A stretch of 64,000 bases of DNA. Source: Bilabrum cf. latius. Lineage: Eukaryota > Bigyra: Bicosoecida > Bigyra > Bicosoecida. The notes beneath the pieces are model-generated. The model searched no databases, was not told the origin of the DNA, and saw nothing but the letters and a program-made list of their open reading frames with translations. The stretch spans positions 372,001 through 436,000 of the forward strand of contig OZ237776.1 of assembly GCA_965178125.1 (NCBI GenBank), in the 5' to 3' direction. Shown here piece after piece: positions 1 through 15,000 of the stretch. The translations under genes and the position numbers were made by a program. Position 1 is the stretch's first letter; each line of letters opens with the position of its first letter.

Positions 1-2
1 AA

Positions 3-3000
3 CGTACATTAAGTGAGCAATACTCTCGCGTACAAAACAATTTCAACAAGGATCAACCCAACATTCAGCTGCTGCTATAGCGCCGTCAGGCTACGAGGCG
101 GCAACTACGAAATCTTGCTTGGCGCTTCACGGACATCTCGTGCGGCAGCACTTTCGTATGTGGGCTAGTTGAAGCAGGTGGAGCGAGAGGAGAGGAATTT
201 TCCCCTCCAGTTTGCTGGGGCGGGGAATGGGGACCAGACCCGCAGGTGGTGGGGGAAGGCCTCGTTCGATTTGAGCGCACGAGGCAGGTATCATCTTGGA
301 TCAATTCGTTTTCCGGCGGACTGGAGTATGTATCCAACGCACAACAGTGTGCAGCTGAGATTTAGCAGCACGGAATTTCGCCTGTATTGGCAGCCTTTGA
401 TCCGCCAAAGGACTGTCAAGATGGCACCCTGGGCCTCAAGTTCAGCCCTCAGCTCGGCTCGTGCATTCCTGATGAGTGGAGGGAGCCGGGCTGGGACAGG
501 TACGGTAGCATCAACAGCGTGAATTGCACGCTTGCTCGTAGTCTATTGGCCATCAATCTCAGCGCCAATGCCAGCACGTCTTCTGCAGGAGATGTCGATA
601 TGCCGGCTGTGCTTGCATCTTTGAGTATGTAGGCACCATCACTGTCATGGATGGCGTACTCAGTGCCAGATTCTGTGGATGTCACATTGACCCCGCTAAT
701 ATTGAATGCCACCAATCAATCACGCGATGCTTCAAATGAGACACTCCTCGAGGCAGCAGTAGTTACCCTCAACGTCTCGACCTGCACGGTACTCTTTGCG
801 GAGAAGGAAGAACCTCATGCAAATGTGACGGTGTGCGACTGTCGAAACCAGACGGCCGGGATATAGAGTAGCACTGGCTCGCAGAATCTAAATGGGACGC
901 TGCTAGGGTGTGAGAACGGTACAGCCACAAACGCGAGTCAATGTCAGAATGGGACGCTGCTGGGATGCTAGAGTGGCACAGCCACAAACGCTAGCCGGTG
1001 CTGGAGTACTGGTGACGGTGCATCCACGAACTACACGCAGCCGACCTATGGCAATACCACCTTGTCCCAGAACAGCACTGGCCCGGGATGTTCATGCAAT
1101 ACAGAAGAAGCAAGTGGTTACGATCCGTACTCCAGCGAGTTTTGGAAGCAAGCACGAGTGGATGACATGGTACAGAAGGCATGTAGTGCTCTAGTTGCGG
1201 TTCACAAACAGGAGAACGCCACCCTTTGGAAGTCTCGGACAGCCCACATCGCCAGAATCTAGGCTGATCGCCAGGCTTCTGTATCCCAACAAATGGTTAA
1301 ATCAGTTGGATTATGCCTTGTCAAGCCTGCTTGCAACTGCACGACGGCTTTAAGCAGCAATGCTGGTCTCTAGTAGTTCGCGAATGGACTCAAAGGATTG
1401 TCATTCAGTGCTATTGAGACGTTCGTGCAGGGGAGATCGCAGTGCAGCATTGCACAGCTGCAACAATGCGTGAATGACGCAGTCCGATAGAACGTTCTGA
1501 GCGTCTAGAATCCATCGGAAGTAAACCTGGTGCGATTGAAGAACAAGTGCGGGGAGAGTGACATGCCCCACGTGGCGCGGTCCCTGCTGTACTGGTGCCG
1601 ATCTGCAGATCCTGTACAATCTGAGTGCGCCGCCAACGCGCTGTTTGGGATCACTGCACCGCGGAGCAAGTGGAAGTGGCCCACGTTTGAGTGGGCTTCC
1701 GGTGGGGAGCTTGTGTACCGAAGGGCAATCAGTAGGCTGCATCGGAACATGCAGCATGTGCCGGCCGACCCGGGATCGCCAGCGCGATTTCGTAGTTTTC
1801 CGAACGGCCTTAGTCCATCCGAGAGCGCTTGGCGAATGGTTGCAAGCGGGCACGGAACGGTGTGCCTCGTACCGCGTGTGGTATCTGCCGATGTGCTACC
1901 AAGCGTGCGGCCGAAACGACGTCCAGGTCATGCCCTGTGCTGGTCTGCCCCGAGCCTCAAGCCAGCAAAGTCAGGAGGTCCTCGAGTCATGGAGGTAGAC
2001 GCCGTGCCACTAGAACGACGACAGCTATTGAACGAATCCTTGCTCAATACTCTGAACGCTAGCAGGATCAGTGAGATCCCGCCTCAGCACATCATACCGG
2101 CAACGGAAGCATAGCCTAGACCCGCACCGATAGAAACACTTCCCGGCCCGCGAGACGTCGGCCACATAGAAGTTCGCAATACGCGGCGGGGTAGCAGCAT
2201 CCCACGCACATATAAGGAGTACCCGCTGTTGAGCAAGTACGGCAGCAGGCGGTACGCTGACATACGTGCAAATGAAACGTGCCGGGCCGCAGCTAGTATT
2301 GACTTTTCATATTGGGACCAGCGCAGGGAGACAAGTAGCGGGTGGTACCTACAAGCAACTCAGATCAAGCAGCGATTCAAATCGTATACTGACTTGCAAT
2401 CGAAAATGGCTTTAGTTGTGTATCCGGGAGATGCCCCGGTAGCACCGCATGTTGATTCGGAGGAAATGCAGCTGTTGAGAACAGTGGCCGTGCTTCCGAG
2501 AGGAGCTGGTCGGTCATGCAGCTCAGTAGGTGACCCAGCGGACTCAGAGGGGTTGACGTAGTACAGGATTCTTCCGCGACGAATGAATCGCGACGAACCA
2601 TTCGTGGACACTTAGGTGCAACGATACCTTGGCGGAAGCAAGGCGGATGTGATTACTTCGAAGGCATCTCTGTCTGATAGTTGCCCAGTGCAGTAGTCAA
2701 GCCATGTGAAGACGCGGATCTGGGATGCAATCTCGAGATAGAAGGATCTACTGTGGCCAGGCAGGGGTTCTGCAAGTGAGCAGGGAACGTTCCGTCCGAA
2801 TGCATCCATGGTCTCTCTGAATGTGTCACTCGCTGACCAGGATAGTCTTGGTGAGAGAGAGCGCCGTTCAGTCGTGCAGCTACCGATAGATGCTACTGTG
2901 GGCGGCCTACCTTCTGATGAGATCGTGCATGCCGCTTTAGTGGAACACATTAGTAGCATCGAGGGGGCAGCAGGTGTTCCGCGTGTAGCAGCCGCCATTG

Positions 3001-6000
3001 CCAAGCGAATGAAGGACGCCTCGGAAGCCTCGAGTCGCTTCAGCCGCTTCGATTTTTTGCTGTAGGCCACCGGTCCATCACCAGCACTAGGATTTCCAAT
3101 ACAGTGGAAGTGTATCGGATCTGGCCTCAACTATGAATGCTACCGGGATAGATTGTACGATCCTCAGATGGACTAGGAATAGCCTTCGTTGCAATTGGAC
3201 CAGCGATAGCATCACTATGGAATTGACCGACCGTCTCATCTTCTTCGATCTTCCGCGTTTCTAACGTAGCTGCCGAGAGTGGTTGACTCTGTTGCAGATG
3301 CACTTAGACTAGATATTCCTGGGCTCAACGTCCTTGTGGCCGATGGCGCGCAGTGGGGGCGTGGAGGAGCCCTCACAGGCACCCAGCAGCGCCTCACAAT
3401 CTCAAGCCTGGACCGGTTCGTAGCGGACCATGTCGGACCTGTTGTAGATGCAAGAGGGGACCCAATCGACTATTGGAGCCTTAGCAACGCGACTGCAGGT
3501 AACCACTCGGAACATAGCGTTAGAATACTAGACATGCGGCACGACTCTGCAGCCAGAACTCATGTTAGCTTCGCGCACAATGGAACCAGTGAGGGAGTGC
3601 AACATTTTCCAGCCAGTTCGTTCGTGCCCAGTTCCAGTGGAAGCGCGATTGATACCGTTGTTCGTGTTCCGGTCCGTGGCCCCTGCACTGCATCTCTGTA
3701 CACTCCAATGCCGGACGAGCCTCGTCTACAGTACCAAGACAACACTGCTGACCACACGCTCTAGTGTGCCGAAGTATCGGTCCTCTCAGCTGTAAAAAGC
3801 GATTCGTTGATGTGCTTCGCGCCAAACGTCATTCGAAGCATTCCAAATGTGCTCGTGCTACCGGCTCTGGGCTCCACACCATGCGACCGTTTCTCCTAGA
3901 ACGATAGCAGCGGGTCTTGCTTCAACCAGACTGAGAAGCTCAGGGATGCTTTTGAGGAGGAGTGCGTAGGAGTGAGCGTATGCGATCCGCTACCAAGCGA
4001 AATATCCTCGACTTAGCAGTTCCTTGATACAATGGAAGTACAGCGATCGGATTCAAAGGACTGCAGCTCTGTCGACCCTGCAATAGTCGGCGTATCATAC
4101 ACCTGCGGCCCTCCCGACCTCAACAATGCCTTGAGACTAGCCCCTCGCGAGTTTGATCCACAGGGTGCATTCGGTTATGGCAGGCAGGACTGTTTCTTGC
4201 AGGGTGGTGGGCTTCACATGGATGCTAGAGGGCTATCTCTTGCTGCCTCGTCCAACACATCGGAGGGCTTGGATGCAGTGCTGAGCGCGTGGGTGGCGAA
4301 CAGCAGCGTTCATGCGAGCGACATTGCTGCCGCCACCCTGACCTCTGCAAACGCACTGCGGCTTTCTTGGGACCAAGCCATGGAAGCATGTCCCGTGCTT
4401 GCGCGCCCCGAGGGCGCCTCAATGGCAGCGGTCGGCGACCTCAGCAAACGGGAAGAGCTCGGAGGGCAGCGATTCATTAGGCAGGGCACGGCGGATTCGG
4501 ACAAGAGAGACAACGCTGAGTCACCATGGGACGAAGCCCGGCTGCTCGTTCCCACGAAATGGGAAATGAAGCATCTATCGTCAATGTGCACTGATGAGGA
4601 GATGGGGTGTTTCCTTGGAGCCATGCGACCGGGCTCTGGGCACCCTTGGAATATGACGGAGAACAGCGAAAACGGCACATGGCTCGATCTGGAGGCACAG
4701 CTTCCACACGTAGTCGAAGACGTCGGTAGCGATGGGAACGCTCGTCAATGCATGTACATGCACCCGAATGCTACGGTCCTGTCAGCTGGCAGCTGCTCCA
4801 CTCCCAGGTCGTACCTCTGCAGGCATCCGCGGGGCAGGCTGCCGCACATGGGGATTGTGGCTGCCTCTGGCACTCACGTGAACGTGCATGGTGTGTCATT
4901 TGCCCTCGAGAAAGCCAATCCATCCATTCGTATTGCGAGTCAGCAAAGAATTGCGCCAAGAACCCCGCAGCAGCCTGAGATTAGTCGGGTGTGGCAATCG
5001 CTGAACGCAACTTTCTAGTTGGTTGCATAGCATCGGAATCCGCTGCCCGATTCGCTTTCTACGTACAATGACAGCATTGTCAGTATTACGAAATCAAAGC
5101 AGTCACGTATGGGTCACGTGGGTCACGCAGATAGTAACTAGACTGACGCCCACCTGAGAAATCTTGCTTCGCTGGTAGCGGCAGCGGGAGCATCCCTTGG
5201 CCGGGAAGCGCATCCATACGTGAGGGCCGTAGGTCCGTCAGTGGCCGACTTCAGCACTCTTGTTCTAGTCGATGGTGCACTCATCACCTTGGTTGGGGGT
5301 GCCAGTGTGAACATCACGAATGTGAAGTTGGTTGAGCCTGGGGCCGTGGCGGGCCATGCAGCTTCCGTACGGCAGTCGCAAGAAATCGCCTCTCGCTGGC
5401 TTGGAGCGACTCCAACGTACCCGAATTCAAGTTTGGAGCTTAACCCCAGGGGCGATGCGGTGGCAGAATCACTCTCCCCACTTGGCGTGCTGCCTCTGCA
5501 AGGGTGGCAGCACGACCCGGCAGCAGAGTCAGGCGGGCGCTGCGACGCGTCGCTAGCACGGACTGCGCTGATCAACGCTGCCAGCACAATCGACGCAGCA
5601 GCTGCTTTCCACAGGAACGGTACGAACGTGAAGCAAATGGCTGGGTTTGTTTCTCCCTCATCTCGGGTTGCGGCTGGTGCGCTCGCGGGTACTCTCTTGT
5701 CGATGGCAGGCCCTTCAGCTGCTCACTGGTCCATCGGAGGGTGCAACACCTCACTCCTTCTGTCTATTCTTGACTCGATTACCGGACTAGGTAGGAGCGA
5801 ATCCGTAGGTGCGAGCTGGTTCAATCGTGTTGCACTCGCACCAACGGCCTCGCACTTGACCCTCCCGCCTGTGTGGGTATCCCACAGATTGCAAGCGATG
5901 GTTAGATCTGCCCGACGATCCAAATCCGAACAGATATTTCAGCCGATAGACTCTGACCGGACAACCGTATTTGTCAATACCATGAAAGGAAAGGTGCACG

Positions 6001-9000
6001 TCGACGGACTCGATGCCACTGACAGTACCTTCGAGTGGAGGTCACGAGCGCTCGACGCAGAGGCATCGATGCTGCCGGTTATTGGAATGCAGCAGACTGC
6101 TGGAGATCGCCTCAACGCTAGCGTGCCGCGCCTAGCAGATGACATAGCTGCACGCAGGGTACAGCTGACTGCTCCAACGCCCCGAACCTATTTGTTGGCT
6201 GGAGCCAATGCTGCGCGAACAGGCGGGTCTGAAGCCTCGCAGGCTCTCATACCTCCCGCCTTCCGAATTAGGAGGTATATGTGCGTACCGGAGATTCCAA
6301 TGCTTCAAGGTGCTAAAGAGGCAACTAACCAGGCGGATTTGATGCCGTTATCCTCGCTGCTGCCGGCTAGAGAAGGCCTTCAGCTTGAGAGAATGGCGCT
6401 GCTCAAACTTGCTATGCTCCACAACACGACCGCGGCTTCAGACTCGCTTGGCTCCAGCGCTCTCCTGTGGGAGAACAACCTCCGAGAGTCCGTTAGCAGT
6501 CTTGCCCTAGGAGCCGATTCAGTCTTCAGGACGCTTCCGTCCGTGTTTCTTCACCCAGGTGCTGCCATGATTTTAGGCAAACCATGCACGACGTCATCGG
6601 GTCCTGATGATGTGCAAGGCAGGCTCGTAGCACTCCGAGGAGCCAATCCAGCGACTTTTCTTGCACTGCTTGATCTCTCCGAGAGTAGCATTGATCTGTC
6701 TGTCGGCAACTCTGACGCTGGCACTGCACCTGACCTGGAGGGTGGGTATGCGTCTCGGACGCTTCCGGATCCATCTGGATCGGCTGGGACGGGAGTGGCT
6801 ACAGAGTCGGAGACTGGGCGGCTTGTAAGGGTCCAGACAGAGTATGCCAAACATCTTGATGCTTGCCACTTGAACGCACTTCCTGCTAGCTGCGTAGCTC
6901 ATCGTGAGGCCTCGCATGCCATCGCTAGAACTGTAGATTAGTGGACCGCAGGTGAAAACGGCACAGATCAGGCTCGTTTGCCCGGGTACGGTGCAGAATG
7001 GGCCAGCAGGTAGCTATGGGCACCATGGAATGGGCGCCCAATCCCATCTGCTGATCTGGCATTAGCAGAAACGAGCGAGGCAGGCGTTAAGCTGGCGGCT
7101 TCCTTCCGGCACAGTTGGAACGTTTCCATTGGCCCCATTGCTGCGGCTGTGGGAATGCCTGAGGTGGACTACGCTGTGCCTCTTGAGTCTGCATAGCCTT
7201 GGGCCAAGCATCCAGCCGTTATTCAACGGGCTCAACTGGAAATACATACTGCCACCAGATCGCAGCTGCCGACTCAATTCGCACTCCTGAGATCCCCGGC
7301 TCGTTTGAACATTTCAGGATCGCGCCTAGCAGGGTATGCAGCGGGTGGCTCCCCATTTGACGCACATCTCGTGGATTACGGGGTTTCGTTCGAGAATGAA
7401 TCGACGGCGCTTGAGTGCGAGCCACAACTGCATGCACCCGTCGGTATCAGAAACGTACTTTCTGGGATCTAGAGATCTGGCATGAAGCCGATGGTCTCAA
7501 TTTCTAGCCGCTCTGGATGCGGAGCAATTCATGTCCTTGGGGAGCGTGCATCGTCAACTGAAGGCAGCGACGAGCCGCGACCAGCTGAAACCAGAAGCAA
7601 GGTTGTGGTCACAGACTCAGTGCTCGCTGCATGCGGTACAGCGATGATGGGCGCCACCAGCAGTTGCGTGTTAATCGAAGGGGCAGGGAATCCTACGACA
7701 GGCTCGTATGCCGCGTCGTCCGGTACATACGAACAGGCAGGCGTACTCATGCTTGCGCCCCAATCTGCGGGGCACAATGAGCCAACAAGGGGCACAACAC
7801 TCCAAGCATCTGTCCAGGCGTTGCTCGGCGCAGTCACTCTGGAATTGGCCAACGCAAGTTCGATTGGGGTAGAGGGGCCCGAGTGCAGTGGATTCAGCTC
7901 ACGAGACCCAATGTGGCAGCATAGTTCTGTGGACTCACCCGTCTATGCTATGACTGGCGAACCGGCTGCAACCAACCACAGCTACCTCTTACATGTGGCT
8001 CAGACCCGTGCCAGTACGCTGATGCATTCGTCGCATGCAAGCAGCCCGGCAGCAGCTGCAAGAGTGATTCGGCGAGCGCGGGCGGCCGTTCACCCAGGAA
8101 GCATGCTGTACATGGCTGGCCTACAGGCTGCATTCAATGCTTCCGCGACTGGAACAACTCGTGTCGACGCTCGCCTACTAGTTAATGCCATGTTTATGTC
8201 GACTATAGCATGCCGAAGCGCAGATCAACACGACTAGCTACCGGTAGATGCTTGGTATTCCAGCGCAGATTCTATCATGAATGGCTCGGAGTATGCCAGC
8301 CGAATCCAAGGCGCTCTGTCGCTGCCGTTCTGGGAAACAGCTCGCATGCTAGATGATACCTACCTTGTAGAGCAGTAGTCAGGACGCAGGGACACTGCAT
8401 TGCTGATAGCTGGGTGGCCACTTCTTCGGGAGCATCTGGCCGGCGCACACGCTGGTGCAGTCAGGATGCATCCGCGCGCCTTGCGAGACGAGCCCGCGGA
8501 GATCGCGGCTTCCATTTAGAGGATGCAGCGACATGATAGGACGTTGCTGTACGACGGCCTTAACCTTGACGCTCCCAGCGGTGTGTCTTCACCTCGCGTG
8601 GACTAGGCTATGGGAGAACTAGGTGGCGGCAAAACGGCGTATAGGTTTGAGCATCTAGAGTTGTTTAGGCAAGTGGCCAACCTGGACATATCTGCGGCAG
8701 ATGTGATGAAGTCGTCTCGCATACGTTGGATCATACCGTCCTGCCTTGATGTTAAGCGCAGAGTATCTGCAACACTTTGCGAGGGCACAAAAAGTGCCCA
8801 AGAATGCGGGAATAGCGTCTTTCAGCATGCCAGCCATAGCACGATTGTCCTCCTAGTTGCGTGCAGCAAACTGCTTTAGGCTGGTCATCATAGCACGAAT
8901 CAAAGCTCAGAGCTTGACAAACAGGAAGCATCGATCCAATTCGCCGACTCAGCCGTTCGGCAATCTTTGCATCTGCCATACTTAGTCACCAGCCGAATGT

Positions 9001-12000
9001 TGCAACCTTTGCGCTCGGCAGCGTCGCAGGTCCCGGCCAGATTCCTAGGCGGTGGTGGTATCAATCTTCGGATCGTGAGCGACAAACGAAGCAGCGGCAC
9101 GAGGATATCGGACTCAGAAGTAGCTGGTTTCGTTGCTGCCGGACCTGGCGGTTGCGCCCAGGTAGCATCTGCGAAAGGTGTGACTGTTGGACTTGGTATC
9201 GTGCAAGGCCGGACCATAGTACGCGACTGCGTTAGTTTGTCTGGAGCCGGGGGTGCCATCGGAAGCGACGGCGCTACTGCAATTCGGATAACCGGGGAAA
9301 CAGCGGAGCGGTTGCGATTCATCAGGACCTCATCTGCTCTGGATGGCGGCGCGATTCATACCCCTAAGGAATTCGAATCTCCGGATTACAAGCCTGCGAC
9401 ACAGGTCAAGCACGTCGAAATAGTAGCGTCAGCGAGCGGATGCCCTGTTCTCTCCGGAATACCTGATTCCAGATAGCCACACATTGCTGGGGGTCACGTA
9501 GCCTCGCTCCTGCGTGCAAAGTTGCTGAGTCTGGGGTTGACTGACCATGCATGGCGATAGCTTCAACTGAGGTGTTTTGAAGGAGCAGTCCCTAAAGAAA
9601 CAGAAGGGGGTCTTGATAAATGCGTGCTCCGTGTGATTTCTGCTACCCAGGAACTCTACGTCAATCGGTCGATCAGTGACACGATTCCAACTCAAAGGCT
9701 GGATTGGACGCTACAACCTAGCCTTGGGCGCGAAGGAACGGAAGTGCTTCAGCCGTACGCAGGCTGTCAGTCTTCCATTCAACCACGCATCGTGTCGCTT
9801 TGCAGCTCATCCCAGCCATCGCTCATGTCTTCGGACCCTGCCTGTGCGGCGTGCGATGTGATATCCAAAGCAGGCTAGTGCCTGTAGTGCCAGCCAGGCT
9901 CGTCAGGAAACCGAGCCATGGTTGGATTGCAGGCAATACTAGATTCAACATCTTTACCCACTGGCTCTGCAAGCGATGGTGCAAGTGGTTCACACTCTCT
10001 GTTTGCAGAGGCCGGATGGGTTGGGTGCTCACCAGTCGGAGCCGGTGGTGGTATTTTGCTCAGCGGTAGAAGGCCGGTGCGACTGCAGGACGTGCACGTA
10101 ACAGACGCAACCGCTTCAGGAGCAGGTGGTGGGATCGTGCTATCGTAGCACGACGGTTTCATCCGGTATTAGACTCTGCAATTGTCCACCTTCCAGTCAC
10201 TGCGCACGGCAGCCGGTCGCTACAATCGCCCAGTACCAATAGCTGGAGTGATTGTGGGTACTAGATGTATAGGCTTGGCTTCTAGCCCGTGTAGCACCTC
10301 TTGGTCTGGGCAGGTCCAGCTGGGTGTGAATGTTCGGCTAGTGCAGGGTGCAGGTAGGTCTGCCTTAGTGCAACGGATAGCGGCTCCTGTCGGCGGTTCC
10401 ATTGCTGTAATATCGCGGGACGTGTAGCGACTATAGAGTACCGGTGCCTCTGCGCACGTGTCGTTGGAGGTCGAGGGCGGTGTGTTGATTAGCAGCGCGT
10501 ACTCGAGTGGTCATGGCGGTGCGATAGCGGTCGTTCAGTCTTAGTACAATAAGCAGAATAGCTTCCCTGTTGCAGCGTCCATTCGTGTCGTAAATGGTGC
10601 TCATCTATCCGTGAATACATCTTTTGCGAACATGGGTGGTGGAGGAATTGCGATTATTTCGTACGGATCTCCAGCGCCCCACAGGGACGCTGTTTTCAGC
10701 CTTGCAACTTTGGAAGAGGAGGATAGGGATTAGATTGCTCTTCCACAAAGCGGAGCACTGTGTAGTACCGACACTTGGACACAAAATCGGCCTCGCTCGG
10801 TGCTTAGAGTCTCTAAGACAGCTCGATTCAGCTGCCATCAGTGCCACGCACTCGCCGGAGAACTCCTCACGATTGGCCTGCAGGCAGTCCAAGCCGTGAC
10901 ATCGGCTACATACCTGCAGACGAACGTTCCGATCCCGCCGGAAGCTGCCTTCGTTGGTCAACCAGCCGTATGGGCTGCTGCATAGGTGCAACTCACCGGT
11001 GCCCTTACATCTGCAGGTGGTGGTGCAGTCCTCGTGTGGGCGGACTCGAGGTACGACGCCAGCGTTGTGGCCCTTGACGCGGCGCAGTAGGCCACCGCGA
11101 CATCTCGTGAAGAGTTAAGGGCAGTAATGGATGAGAGAGAAGACAAGAATATGAACTCTCTGGGCCTTCGCTGCGGGCTTGGACTCGTCGGGATAGACAT
11201 AGAAGGAGAAATGTCTGCAAAGCTGTGCTCCAGCCATGGCGACGGCGGGGCTCTGCTACTGAAATCCAGGGGCGGAGTTCCGGTCGCTGGAAGCATCACC
11301 GGACGCTTTACAGCAGATGGTACTGCAGCAGGTGGGTACGGCGGTGTAATTGCCCTTGTATCAGATGTCGGTGAAATCGCGATGGACGTTGACGGGAGCT
11401 TTAGAGCAAGCAACACATCAGCTCTACTAGGCGGTGGTAGCATCAGCGTGCGAACGACAGATCAACACCCGGTTCAGCTCCGTGTGTTTCCAGAACTAGG
11501 CCATGATGTTGACATACATCAGTCTTCGGTGACTGGAGGAAATGGGGGGAGCGTGCACATTACGTCAGGAGGTGCATCGGACTCCAGCGGGGGTGCAGAT
11601 GGTGAGTCGAATGCATTGGCCGCATCAATACAGAGTGCAGTGCTAGAGGAAGTTGGCCACGCCTAGGCGGTCTCTGAGTCGAGAATGCTCAAATCCACGT
11701 CTGCGCGCTCGTCGTGGCGAGCTGCGGTTTTTGACGAGACTGAATCCCTTGAGTTTATGGATCGCGCGCAGCGGCAAATCCGAGAGGCGCAACTCGCGAC
11801 ATCGGTTCGGTCGTATGCAAAGCTTGCTATGGTGGCAGGCCTCTCAGGCCACGAGGGATCCATTAACGTCCATGGGTCCGCAGCAGGGCACAATGGTGGC
11901 TCTGTGCATGCCAGTGGGTTCGGTTCCACGGCAGTAGCGATTGCAGGACCCCGCACGAGATTGACTGACAGCCTGGCCATGCAAGGCGACGGGGGGATCG

Positions 12001-15000
12001 TGCACGCTGCGTACGCCAGCCGACAAACACGAGATGCCGCAGTCATTGTATCACGTGGGGCTAATTTGAGTCGCGGCGTGTCTGCAGAGGGCTCTGGTGG
12101 GCTAGTGCACACTGACCGCGTGAGGCTAGGAATACGCTCGGACTCGGCTGCTTCTTACGGGCAGGCACTGGCTCAAGGGGGCCTTATTTCAGTGCAAAGG
12201 GCAGGAATTTAGGTGTCGGATAGCTCCCTTTCCTATGGAGGGGCTCAATAGAGCGGTGGTTGCGTTGCAGTCGTCGACTCGAGCGATTTCACAATTGGTG
12301 GGAGCAGCATTCGAGATTGCATGGCAGGAGTTGTGTTGGCCGATCTCGATAACACGAACCGCTCTCTGCATTCAAGGCATAACGAGGGCGTGCGACAAAT
12401 GCAACTGCTAGCAGCTGCGCACCGTGGTCTCGCTTCGCTCCATTATGATGCGGGCCTGTATCGGACCGGGAGCGAATCTGGTTTCGATCTACAGAGCACG
12501 CCGATCCGTGCTCTCCTGCCAGCGGCTGCCGATGTAAGCACAGTGGACGGCTCCATCAGAGTTGGCGGTGGCTGCATCGCCATGGAGAATTCTGTCGCGG
12601 CCATGAGAGGTTTCAGTCTATCTCGGTGCTCTGCAGGCGGCCTGGGAGGCTCCATCCTGGCGACTGGGGCAAGCTCCCAGCTGGAGATAGCCGCCCCGTT
12701 CTCATTGGAAGAGGCAGTAGCGGGAATAAAGGTTCTTCCGCCTGGAATACCAGCTGCGGATGCCAATGTGCAGCTGCTGGATTCACAGGCAGTTGCAAAC
12801 ATTGGCGATGATTCGAATAGTTCCGCTAGTATGCTGGCCACCCCTGGTGACAGCTGGTCGTTGCGCCGCTCGAGCTCGGATAGATCTGAGACGTTAGAAA
12901 CAGCCCTCGCATCCCCGGGTTATTTAGCGAGAGAAATTCCTCTCAATGCACTTTCCATGGATTTTGGGGCTCGATCTAGCAGCGTGGAGCTAAGCTCGCT
13001 AGCAGGAGACACAAGTCAGGCTTCCGTCGCAAGCGCGGGAGGGGCCCATATCGCGGGGTACCGTCTCGGATCTCTTGCCACAGTGCAGTGCACATCTAAT
13101 TCGGTCCTTCAGGCGCTAACAATGATCGCAACAGCCTTTCATCGGGCGTTTTATGCTGCTAGCCCAATCTTCCGTAGCTATGCAACCCCCGACGTGGAGA
13201 GACTCCTGGCTGTGCCTTGCCTGTGGCCAACAACGCTTCTGGCCGAGCTATCTTCAGTCGCAGCCCGGGCGGCTGCCGGACTCATAGATCCTAGCTAGCT
13301 CGCTGAAATGGTATACTAGAGCGATGATCTGGAACGCTTGTGGTTGACTGGCAACGATACGAGCAGCCGCTGGCGTCCTGACGCTGCCTCAATTTTGTCC
13401 CTCATTAAGAGCCATAGGCAGGTCCTACTTGCGGTAGATGCTGCGTGCGTCACACCTCAAAATAGCATCTTGCAGGACGCAGTGCAAAGTGCTGTCCAGC
13501 GAGCTGCCGATTCGTTGCAGGTGAACGAGTCCAGTCAAGCGGGCAGTCGAGATGAAGATATTCTTCGCGGGATGCAGCTAGCCAGCAGTTTGGCCGAGTA
13601 GGTGTGCAGGCTTCGGCTAGGCTACGCAGCAGAAGACTTCGATACGGTCGATGCTACGTCGGTGTGCAATTTGCTTGGCGGTACTCAAGGTGAGCTGGGT
13701 CGGCAAATACGCACTGGGATGCCGCCTGGAGAGCAATTACCAATGGTGCGAGCCACATGTTCAGCGCTTCGTCGACTTCCCGCCACCGCCATAGCCATGT
13801 TAGACATGCCGGGCCTGCTGGGATTCCATCCTGACGACCTTGCGGTTGATGCGTCGCCCAGCAGCCTTCTACGCTGCGCGGATGTATCGGCATCAGCAAT
13901 CCAGAACGCTTCAACAGCTGTCCTAAAGCCTCCTCGAATTGAAGGCTCCAATTCCTCCTCTAGCATATCCGAGAATGCAGTTGTATCCAACGGTGCCGTG
14001 CTACTGACGTTGGGACATCGTCCGAGACTATCAAGACATGCCGAACCTAGAAACAATGACCCTATTGCGGAGGCTAGTATCCTGCAACGTGCTGTTGCTA
14101 GTCAGCTTGGAGGTATCTGCGTAATGCGAGCCGCCGATGTTCCGGTACTAGGTGCGGTGGGAGGAGCCATATAGGCTTAGTAGTCGAGGCAAGTTAGCGT
14201 GCGTGGCGTGTCCTTCTTTGACGCACAGGTACCGGGTGGCGCAGGCGGTGTCGTGGGTGTAATCGGGGGCGTGGCTTCCCCTAGCAGTCTAGACGGAGTG
14301 CTGGCCGTCGGGGTACAATCCAGGTATGGAGGCGTCTTGTGGGAAGATGGTGCCACCACGAGTGGATCACACGTAGCAATGAAAGAAGTCGTGTAGTCTA
14401 GTGTTGCAACGCTTCGGGGAGGCCCCACTCGATTCCTGGCAGAATCGCTGCCTGCTGACGAGTATGAGGCGGTGGTCCATGCGTGTTTCCAGCAACCTGG
14501 GTTTTTCCGGGGCTCACGCGGCGATCCTGCAGTCGCAGAATCTACACCAGTGGATCTACGCTTGAGGCATCTGGACGGCGATCCAATTGTGTATAGATAT
14601 TTGAGCGCTAGCGGACCGCAGGGAGCCGCGTGCGCGAGGGTAGCATGCAGTAACTGCGGTGTACTGCTCGACAATGTCGCTGGCGCAATTCCACCGTCGA
14701 TGAACGATTCTGCTATTTTTGATAGTCAGAGGCGCCGGTTACTACACGAGTATAGTTTCCCTGTGCCACAATCTCCGGCGACGCAGGCGGATGCCTTGAT
14801 ACAGAACCGCATCGCCGAGTCGAGTGGTGCTGCAGCACAAGCTACCAGTGGGGGGTACGTTGGGTATCCAGGCCGCCATCTGCTCCAGTCACACAAGTCA
14901 CCGGCCCGCTCAGGTATATTGAACATGCCTCTGCAGCAGTACAGCATGCTCCAACCGCTATTCGGATCGGCTGCCTAGCAAGGATTTGTTCTGTTCCATG

